NCBI GenBank assembly: GCA_900317405.1
Contig: ONGP01000004.1
Location: forward strand, 1-64,000
Direction of reading: 5' to 3'
Origin: an uncultured Prevotella sp.
GTDB lineage: Bacteria > Bacteroidota > Bacteroidia > Bacteroidales > Bacteroidaceae
DNA: 64,000 nt
Shown: positions 1 through 4,620 of the stretch, one piece after another
Position numbering within the stretch: position 1 is the stretch's first letter
Layout: every line of letters begins with the position of its first letter
Notes under the pieces: model-generated
Databases searched by the model: none
What the model was told of the DNA's origin: nothing
The model's input: only the letters and a program-made list of their open reading frames with translations
Program-made: the position numbers and the translations under genes

Positions 1-184
1 GCACGCTTGAATGCGCGTGCAAAACGTTGACCTTTTCTCATAACTCTTTTTAACTTTTAAGAGGCTTGGCAGGAGTCAACGTATTTCAGTACAAGACACT
101 ATGGGCGAAAATTTTCTCAGCACAACCCTTCGCCGTCTCGCAGAAATTTACTACCTTTGCAGTCGATTAAAAAATAAGAAGAGA
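1..184. other. Upstream flank with no gene seen
   Basis: No coding region is supported here. Bases 1-6 and 15-20 form a short inverted repeat (GCACGC/GCGTGC) without a T-run, so it is not a convincing terminator. The only clear signal is the -7 box in front of the WYL gene. Confidence 0.5.
152..159 (+). promoter_or_regulatory. Promoter -7 box of the WYL gene
   Basis: TACCTTTG matches the Bacteroidota -7 consensus TAnnTTTG. The -33 region is poor (TTCG near 129-132). The box lies downstream of the longest possible start (101), so it argues that translation begins at 185. Confidence 0.6.
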
Positions 185-1072
185 ATGATACGATCTAAAT
201 TATACCAGCGATGCGTCTGGCTAGTCAATCTACTACGCCAATACAACAAGCTGACACTGGCCGATATAACAGAAAAGTGGGAGAAGGACATGGTGACCGA
301 CGGCAAGAATTTGGATCGCACCACGTTTAATCGCCTGCGCGATGGCATCCTCAACATGTTTGGCATCGTCATCGAGTGCGAGGAAAAGACCTACAAGTAC
401 TACATCGCCAACCCAAAGGTGCTGGGCGACGACACGATGGAGGGATGGATGCTGTCTACACTCACTGTGAATGCTGCACTAACCGACAGTCTCAGCCTGC
501 GCGACTATTTATTATTAGAAAATGTACCTGCCGGTCAGGAGTTTCTGCAGACCATTATACAGGCCATCAAGACCCGCCGCCGCATCATGATACGCTATCA
601 GAAGTTTGGCTTCGAGAGCGGCGAGAAGCTGATTGCGCCCTACGCTCTGAAGCTATTCCACCAGCGCTGGTATCTCCTGTCGCACACAGGCAACCACTTT
701 GCCACCTACTCGCTCGACCGCATGCAGAAGGTGCAGATAACTGATGAGCCGTTTGAAATGCCAACCGACTTCAAGCCAGAGTCTTACTTCACTGAGTACT
801 TTGGTGTACTGACCGACGAGACGCCCATGGCTCACGTGGTGGTGCGCGCCTATGGCCGCACGCCCAACTACCTGCGCACACTGCCGCTGCATCACTCGCA
901 GCGCGAACTGGAGTCGACACATGACTACACAGACTTTTCGTTCGACATCCGCCCTACGGCAGATTTCTTGGGCGAACTCTTTTCCCACTGCCCTAATTTA
1001 GAGGTGCTAGAGCCCGCCGACTTACGGCAGAAGATGAAAGAACAACTAGCAGAAAATCTTAAAAGATATTAA
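185..1072 (+). CDS. WYL-domain transcriptional regulator
   Basis: This 295-residue protein is a probable ligand- or nucleic-acid-sensing DNA-binding regulator. The N-terminal ~70 residues look like a winged helix (LVNLLRQYNKLTLADI, then TTFNRLRDGI). The middle carries the WYL core: RRRIMIRYQKFG, IAPYALKLFHQRWYLLSHT and TYSLDRMQKV. The C-terminal ~70 residues fit the WCX extension. The start at 185 is chosen because the only good -7 box (152-159) lies inside the longer reading frame. In WYL families such proteins often regulate phage-defence or mobile-element genes. Immediately downstream come three promoters sharing one hairpin element (1078-1110, 2368-2400, 2773-2801). That this protein binds them is inference from proximity. 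Confidence 0.85.
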   Translation: MIRSKLYQRCVWLVNLLRQYNKLTLADITEKWEKDMVTDGKNLDRTTFNRLRDGILNMFGIVIECEEKTYKYYIANPKVLGDDTMEGWMLSTLTVNAALTDSLSLRDYLLLENVPAGQEFLQTIIQAIKTRRRIMIRYQKFGFESGEKLIAPYALKLFHQRWYLLSHTGNHFATYSLDRMQKVQITDEPFEMPTDFKPESYFTEYFGVLTDETPMAHVVVRAYGRTPNYLRTLPLHHSQRELESTHDYTDFSFDIRPTADFLGELFSHCPNLEVLEPADLRQKMKEQLAENLKRY

Positions 1073-1077
1073 AATTC

Positions 1078-1121
1078 AAGGGGGTGACACAGTTTTTGAT
1101 ACACCCCCTTTTTTATATTTG
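1078..1121 (+). promoter_or_regulatory. Hairpin-promoter element, copy 1
   Basis: A perfect 9-bp stem (1078-1086 AAGGGGGTG with 1102-1110 CACCCCCTT) encloses a 15-base loop, ACACAGTTTTTGATA. The loop contains a -33-like TTTG (1095-1098). A T-run follows and merges into a -7 box TATATTTG (1114-1121). The TTTG to -7 spacing is 15 bases, shorter than the 19-20 seen elsewhere in this window. Hairpin plus T-run may also terminate the WYL transcript. Confidence 0.75.
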
Positions 1122-1223
1122 CCGCCGATAACTGAATGTCGAACTAAAATTTATAAAGTTATGGTAGCAATATTTTTTCTTATCGTGATGACTATCGCCC
1201 TTGGCAGCCTGTTTAATGACTAT
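1079..1223 (+). repeat. Direct repeat DR-1, partner at 2369-2513
   Basis: About 145 bases are shared with 2369-2513 at a constant offset of 1290. Bases 1111-1186 are identical to 2401-2476 (76 bases). The repeat spans the hairpin-promoter element, the leader and the first ~20 codons of a tiny membrane-peptide gene, and stops where the two peptides diverge. Confidence 0.9.
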
Positions 1224-1250
1224 ATGGGAGGCGCTAGCTATGGCAAGTAA
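1161..1250 (+). CDS. Tiny membrane peptide, 29 aa, copy 1
   Basis: The open frame starts MVAIFFLIVMTIALGSLFND and ends in a short polar tail (YMGGASYGK). It is one hydrophobic helix with almost no charge, the size and shape of a small membrane protein, type I toxin or holin-like peptide. It lies 40 bases after the -7 box at 1114-1121. Its last 11 bases overlap the start of the next gene (1240), suggesting translational coupling. A paralogue at 2451-2534 keeps the hydrophobic half almost unchanged. That duplication, with mostly synonymous or conservative changes, is the main evidence that it is translated. Function unknown. Confidence 0.6.
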   Translation: MVAIFFLIVMTIALGSLFNDYMGGASYGK

Positions 1251-1611
1251 TGACACTATCTATGGCGAGATGACCGCTGAGGAGGCTCGCTATTTCGAGG
1301 CTGAATGCAAGCGATTTCCATGGCTGTCGCAGGTCACCATGAGCGATTACGACCTGTGCAGCAGCATCGATCGTGACATCCGTCCAGGCGTATCGTTCAA
1401 TCTCTTTTCAGGTTGGCGCCTGCACTACGGCTGGGTGTTCATCAACATCCTTAAGTACTTCTACGAGCACGGCGAGTTCAAGCACTTCGACCACGGCTAC
1501 ATCGACGGCCAGGCCGAGTACATCCTAGCCCTAATCATGCGCACCCACGGCGCCGATCCTACCCAAGTCCAAAACGTACTATCACACCAGACCAATTTCC
1601 AATTCACCTAA
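1240..1611 (+). CDS. Hypothetical protein, 123 aa
   Basis: I do not recognise this family. The protein is soluble-looking, acidic at the N-terminus (DTIYGEMTAEEARYFEAEC) and aromatic-rich in the middle (FNLFSGWRLHYGWVFINILK), with several histidines near the end. The start at 1240 is preferred over 1201 because the upstream tiny peptide occupies 1161-1250 and the ATG overlaps its end. Both are driven by the hairpin promoter at 1078-1121. It occupies the same slot as the unrelated 47-residue gene after the second tiny peptide (2537-2680), so this position seems to hold variable cargo. Confidence 0.6.
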   Translation: MASNDTIYGEMTAEEARYFEAECKRFPWLSQVTMSDYDLCSSIDRDIRPGVSFNLFSGWRLHYGWVFINILKYFYEHGEFKHFDHGYIDGQAEYILALIMRTHGADPTQVQNVLSHQTNFQFT

Positions 1612-1635
1612 AAATAACATTTTTCTTCCAAAATG

Positions 1636-1667
1636 TTTGGAGATTTGGAAGAAATATATTACTTTTG
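1636..1667 (+). promoter_or_regulatory. Promoter of the toxin-antitoxin operon
   Basis: TTTG at 1636-1639 and TACTTTTG at 1660-1667 are separated by exactly 20 bases, a textbook Bacteroidota promoter. The start codon at 1672 lies 5 bases past the -7 box, so the mRNA is probably leaderless. The toxin-antitoxin pair therefore has its own control, separate from the hairpin promoters on either side. Confidence 0.85.
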
Positions 1668-1671
1668 CGCC

Positions 1672-2025
1672 ATGAATAAGATTATAAGAAGTGCAACATA
1701 TACAAAAGAGTTTGAAGAATACTATCAAAGTCTCCCTCAGAAAGTGAAAGACAAGTATGACTTTGTATTTGAAATCATGCTCACAAAATATGTAGTCAGC
1801 ACGAAATTCGTCAAGCGTCTTGAGAAGACCGAATTCTACGAAATGCGCGTATCTTTGGGCAACAATGAATATCGCACGGTTCTTTTTGCAATAGATGCAG
1901 ACAACTTCATGGAGTGCAAGCATATGGTCATGCTCAACTCCTTCGTTGAAAAAAGTTCAAAGCAATATAACGCAGAGATTAAGAAAGCCGAACGATTATT
2001 AAAAGAATGGGAGGAAAGCTTATGA
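1672..2025 (+). CDS. HigB/RelE-type toxin (Gp49-like)
   Basis: This 117-residue protein matches the phage-derived Gp49/HigB branch of the RelE superfamily, ribosome-dependent mRNA interferases. It starts with the usual amphipathic helices (YTKEFEEYYQSLPQKVKDKY). It continues with the beta core FYEMRVSLGNNEYRTVLFAI and a conserved-looking VMLNSFVEKSSK strand-loop. The C-terminal helix is basic and acidic (AEIKKAERLLKEWEE). The ATG at 1672 follows its -7 box by 5 bases; an extension to 1633 would run through the promoter. The stop overlaps the antitoxin start by 4 bases (ATGA), typical of toxin-first HigBA operons. Toxicity is inferred from family only. Confidence 0.88.
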   Translation: MNKIIRSATYTKEFEEYYQSLPQKVKDKYDFVFEIMLTKYVVSTKFVKRLEKTEFYEMRVSLGNNEYRTVLFAIDADNFMECKHMVMLNSFVEKSSKQYNAEIKKAERLLKEWEESL

Positions 2026-2333
2026 TTAAGATTGATGAAAAGAAATGGGCAAAACTGCCTAAGATTGAAGATCGACTCGAAGAAAAGTATGGTCCAGTAG
2101 ATTCTCCATCACGCAAGGAGTTTCAAGCCAAAGCAGAGGCATGGTACTATGCCGAAATCCTGCGCGATGAGCGCAAACGCCAGAAGTTAACCCAGCAGCA
2201 GTTGGGCGAGCGCATCGGCAAAAAGCGCGAGTACATCTCAGCGCTCGAGAAGGGACAGACTGACATGCAGCTATCTACATTCATGCTTATAGCCAATGCA
2301 TTAGGTCTCAGATTCTCATTGGTAGTCGGCTAA
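2022..2333 (+). CDS. XRE-family HTH antitoxin
   Basis: This 103-residue protein has a Cro/C1-type helix-turn-helix at roughly residues 45-100 (LTQQQLGERIGKKREYISAL, then LSTFMLIANALGLRFSL). A ~40-residue N-terminal region probably wraps the toxin. The start at 2022 gives the 4-base overlap with the toxin gene and a sensible N-terminus (MIKIDEKKWAKL); the upstream alternative at 2007 would overlap the toxin by 19 bases. Expected role: neutralise the upstream HigB-like toxin and repress the promoter at 1636-1667. Confidence 0.88.
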   Translation: MIKIDEKKWAKLPKIEDRLEEKYGPVDSPSRKEFQAKAEAWYYAEILRDERKRQKLTQQQLGERIGKKREYISALEKGQTDMQLSTFMLIANALGLRFSLVVG

Positions 2334-2367
2334 AAAGCCACATTTTTCTTAAAATAGTTTAAAAGTT

Positions 2368-2411
2368 AGAGGGGTGACACAGTTTTTGATACACCCCTCT
2401 TTTTATATTTG
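2368..2411 (+). promoter_or_regulatory. Hairpin-promoter element, copy 2
   Basis: The perfect 9-bp stem 2368-2376 (AGAGGGGTG) with 2392-2400 (CACCCCTCT) holds the same 15-base loop as copy 1. Two stem positions differ from copy 1 by compensatory double changes, so pairing is preserved. TTTG (2385-2388) and TATATTTG (2404-2411) again lie 15 bases apart. Confidence 0.75.
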
Positions 2412-2513
2412 CCGCCGATAACTGAATGTCGAACTAAAATTTATAAAGTTATGGTAGCAATATTTTTTCTTATCGTTATGACAATTGCCCTAGGCAACCT
2501 GGTAAATGATTAC
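2369..2513 (+). repeat. Direct repeat DR-2, partner at 1079-1223
   Basis: Second copy of the ~145-base duplication, covering promoter, leader and the 5' half of the tiny peptide gene. Identity is complete from 2401 to 2476 and decays after codon ~9 of the peptide. Confidence 0.9.
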
Positions 2514-2534
2514 AAATCAACAATAGCCGACTAG
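2451..2534 (+). CDS. Tiny membrane peptide, 27 aa, copy 2
   Basis: A paralogue of the peptide at 1161-1250. It begins MVAIFFLIVMTIALGNLVND and then diverges to YKSTIAD. Within the shared half several codon differences are synonymous (GCC CTT to GCC CTA, ATC to ATT), consistent with selection on the protein. It is a single hydrophobic segment with a short charged tail. It is read from the hairpin promoter copy 2 and followed two bases later by a small basic ORF. Function unknown. Confidence 0.6.
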   Translation: MVAIFFLIVMTIALGNLVNDYKSTIAD

Positions 2535-2536
2535 CC

Positions 2537-2680
2537 ATGGACAACTTAATCAACAAATCTCTCACCGCCCTTTTCCGTCTGGCCTGCCGCATCACCAGTC
2601 CTAGCCCATTCAAAAAGAATGGGCCCAAGGATGATAGCAAACCCAAGGTCATCAGGTTCTCTCCTAATGATATATTATAA
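2537..2680 (+). CDS. Small basic hypothetical protein, 47 aa
   Basis: This short frame follows the copy-2 membrane peptide by two bases. The product is basic, with an amphipathic N-terminal helix (MDNLINKSLTALFRLACRI) and a Pro/Lys-rich tail (SPFKKNGPKDDSKPKVIRF). No family is recognised. It takes the position that the unrelated 123-residue gene holds in the copy-1 unit. Coding status rests on position and on the hairpin that follows the stop. Confidence 0.4.
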   Translation: MDNLINKSLTALFRLACRITSPSPFKKNGPKDDSKPKVIRFSPNDIL

Positions 2681-2686
2681 AAGAAA

Positions 2687-2714
2687 CGACCGCCGCTCAA
2701 AAGAGTGACGGTCG
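2687..2714 (+). terminator. Possible terminator hairpin
   Basis: CGACCG (2687-2692) pairs with CGGTCG (2709-2714), with an inner CTC/GAG around an AAAA loop. The downstream T-run is weak, so termination is only likely, not certain. Confidence 0.4.
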
Positions 2715-2772
2715 CTATGTTTATGAGAACCATGCAAAACAAACAGATTTCTTAAAAGAGTTTAAAATATAT

Positions 2773-2814
2773 GGGGGTGACACAGTTTTTGATGCACCCC
2801 CTAGTTTACCTTTG
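2773..2814 (+). promoter_or_regulatory. Hairpin-promoter element, copy 3
   Basis: A 7-bp stem GGGGGTG (2773-2779) with CACCCCC (2795-2801) holds the loop ACACAGTTTTTGATG, one base different from copies 1 and 2. TTTG at 2788-2791 and TACCTTTG at 2807-2814 keep the same 15-base spacing. The flanks and -7 centre differ from copies 1-2, so the hairpin and loop are conserved separately from the surrounding duplication. Confidence 0.75.
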
Positions 2815-2860
2815 CAGCCGACATTAAAAAACAAATAATAATTAAAAAGGATAATAGATT

Positions 2861-3334
2861 ATGGAAATCAAAATGAAACAAAATGTTTTTTCAGGATCAG
2901 AGTTGGATCCAATGATTGAGATGGTTATTCGTGCAATTGTAAAGCGCGTGGCACATAGGGCTATGAATGAGTGTATGGACATGGTGCGCGAACTGATGGC
3001 GCAGCGACAGGAGAAGGGCACTCCTATGCAGCAACTAACCAGGGCAGTTTCTGAGGGCTCGCACCTGTTCTGGGCGGCATCGGCCTGGGCTGTGGTGTAT
3101 GGCGTGGCGCGAGATGTGTGTGGCTACAAGGGCACTGTAAGCGACTTTGAGCGCAATGCATCGAGACTAAAGATGCCTGCCAACTTCGACTACCCATGCA
3201 CGTGCAACAAGGTGAATCGTACTATCTGCGACCACGCGTACATGCGCCTGCACGTAAATAAGTGGAAAGAGTTTGGCGCATCAGACAGAGAGTTGGCTCT
3301 GCTAGAGTTTCTTATGGCTAGAATCGAGAAATAG
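2861..3334 (+). CDS. Hypothetical protein with Cys/His cluster, 157 aa
   Basis: Family not recognised. The N-terminal half is helical (MIEMVIRAIVKRVAHRAMNE). A hydrophobic alanine/tryptophan stretch follows (HLFWAASAWAVVYGVARDV). The C-terminal part holds a possible metal site, CTCNKVNRTICDH, around residues 111-123, with further His residues just after. The gene sits 47 bases after the -7 box of hairpin promoter copy 3, so it belongs to the same putative regulon as the tiny peptides. A later Met at residue 5 is an alternative start. Confidence 0.6.
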   Translation: MEIKMKQNVFSGSELDPMIEMVIRAIVKRVAHRAMNECMDMVRELMAQRQEKGTPMQQLTRAVSEGSHLFWAASAWAVVYGVARDVCGYKGTVSDFERNASRLKMPANFDYPCTCNKVNRTICDHAYMRLHVNKWKEFGASDRELALLEFLMARIEK

Positions 3335-3344
3335 CACAATCGCA

Positions 3345-3360
3345 TGCATAAGCTTATGCA
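3345..3360. repeat. 16-bp perfect palindrome
   Basis: TGCATAAGCTTATGCA reads the same on both strands and lies 10 bases after the stop at 3334. It lacks a loop and a T-run, so it looks more like a dimeric protein-binding site than a terminator. It is ~70 bases upstream of the -33 box at 3430. Confidence 0.6.
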
Positions 3361-3429
3361 CGTTTGATGGTAAAACATACCTAAAAATCCGCAGACCTAC
3401 CTAAACCTCTGCACAACGCGTTCCAAGTA

Positions 3430-3461
3430 ATTGGGGCGCGCTTTTTTTATGTCTACTTTTG
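3430..3461 (+). promoter_or_regulatory. Promoter of the coiled-coil/lysozyme genes
   Basis: ATTG (3430-3433) and TACTTTTG (3454-3461) are 20 bases apart, the normal Bacteroidota arrangement. It is downstream of the 3431 start of the longest frame, so the coding start is taken at 3506. Confidence 0.7.
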
Positions 3462-3505
3462 CACCGTCGAAAGGACAAAACAACGAATTTAAAAAGATAA
3501 AAGTT

Positions 3506-3823
3506 ATGAAGAAAGAACTAAAGAAAATTAATGTGATTACCTTGCGCAACGGATATGCGCTGAAGGTGGACGGTGAGAGTTACATGTACTACAATCAGCA
3601 GTCGCTGCTCGAAGGAATGCTAGTCCGCATAGGCATGGACCGACAGGACGAGATGACCAAAGACGATCTGCACGCGATGGTAGAGGCAATAAAGGACGGC
3701 AGCGCCATAAAGCAACTGCAGGAGCAGATAGCGGCAATGCAGACCACTAACGAAGACCTGCGCCGACAGATTCGCACGCTGAAGCGCCACGCTAAGAGAA
3801 ACAATATGAACAACAACGATTAA
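3506..3823 (+). CDS. Small coiled-coil protein, 105 aa
   Basis: Not assigned to a family. The first ~50 residues look like a small beta-rich domain (VITLRNGYALKVDGESYMYY). The region from about residue 65 to the end is a predicted coiled coil (KQLQEQIAAMQTTNEDLRRQ) with a basic tail ending NNMNNND. Its frame begins at 3506 because the promoter at 3430-3461 lies inside the longer frame. It lies 25 bases before the endolysin gene, so the two are probably co-transcribed. Similar short coiled-coil proteins sit next to lysis genes in Bacteroidales prophage-like elements, but a specific role is not visible. Confidence 0.6.
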   Translation: MKKELKKINVITLRNGYALKVDGESYMYYNQQSLLEGMLVRIGMDRQDEMTKDDLHAMVEAIKDGSAIKQLQEQIAAMQTTNEDLRRQIRTLKRHAKRNNMNNND

Positions 3824-3848
3824 TACAATACGAAAAAAAGAGAAAATT

Positions 3849-4274
3849 ATGAACACAAGTGAAACATTGATTTTGAAATTGAGAGAGTTTGAAGGTCTGC
3901 GTCTGGAGGCTTACAAGGATGCAGCAGGAGTACCAACCATCGGCTACGGACACACCAAGGGCGTGAGAATGGGCGACAAGATCACCCGCTGGTGGGCCAT
4001 CGAGACACTGAAGAAGGACATCGAGGAGGTAGCACAGCAGGTAGACGAACTGGAGGTGGCGCACACTGAGGGACAGATGGACGCACTGGTATCGTTCGCA
4101 TTCAATCTGGGCATCGACCGACTGCAGCGCTCCACCCTACTCCGTCTGATTCGCCAGGGAGCCAGTAAGGCCGCAATAAAGCGCGAATTCAAGAAGTGGG
4201 TATACGCCGGCGGCGAGAGGATGAAGGGACTTGAGCGTCGTCGCGACTGGGAGGCAAAGAGATTTTTCGAGTAA
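3849..4274 (+). CDS. GH24 lysozyme (phage-type endolysin)
   Basis: This 141-residue muramidase cleaves the beta-1,4 bond between MurNAc and GlcNAc in peptidoglycan. The T4-lysozyme catalytic triad is present: Glu15 in FEGLRL, Asp24 in AYKDAAG and Thr30 in VPTIGYGHT. Later GH24 features include FNLGIDRLQRSTLLRLI and the C-terminal RRDWEAKRFFE. There is no signal peptide or SAR anchor, so if it acts on the cell wall it must leave the cytoplasm by another route, such as a holin-like pore. In phage the enzyme serves lysis; in this island it sits between small unknown genes and the DUF3987 protein. The two tiny membrane peptides upstream are possible partners, which is only inference. Confidence 0.93.
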   Translation: MNTSETLILKLREFEGLRLEAYKDAAGVPTIGYGHTKGVRMGDKITRWWAIETLKKDIEEVAQQVDELEVAHTEGQMDALVSFAFNLGIDRLQRSTLLRLIRQGASKAAIKREFKKWVYAGGERMKGLERRRDWEAKRFFE

Positions 4275-4283
4275 TAACTGATA

Positions 4284-4616
4284 ATGCAAGAAGTACTGAT
4301 TAAAGACGAAAGTGTAGTAATGGAGCGCCTGATGAAAGGCGTACGTGTAGAAGGCCGCATATGGCTGGAGAAGACCACCAGCGGCGCGTGTGTAATCTGT
4401 TTCGAGCGATACAACCGCCGACCGCGCACCATGAGTGCCGACTGGCTGATACGTCGCAACGACCATGGCTGGGTAAAGGAGAGTGCAGAGCGCATAAAAA
4501 TCTACGAGAGCGTACCAAAGATGCTGGGAACAGCGCGCGTACTGGCCATACTTGACAACGAGCACAAGGCCACAAAAGATGCACTAATCGACCGCGAACT
4601 AGTGGAGTTCTGTTAA
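4284..4616 (+). CDS. Hypothetical protein, 110 aa
   Basis: Family not recognised. The product is a mixed alpha/beta protein with a beta-rich centre (RIWLEKTTSGACVICFERYN) and an Arg-rich loop before MSADWLIRRN. It lies 9 bases after the lysozyme stop and 4 bases before the large ATPase gene, in the same direction, so it is almost certainly in one operon with both. No signal peptide or membrane helix is seen. Confidence 0.65.
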   Translation: MQEVLIKDESVVMERLMKGVRVEGRIWLEKTTSGACVICFERYNRRPRTMSADWLIRRNDHGWVKESAERIKIYESVPKMLGTARVLAILDNEHKATKDALIDRELVEFC

Positions 4617-4620
4617 GCCT

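Noticed and set aside
1-20. Hairpin GCACGC/GCGTGC as a terminator
   Set aside because: Short stem without a T-run and at the window edge; not enough to call.
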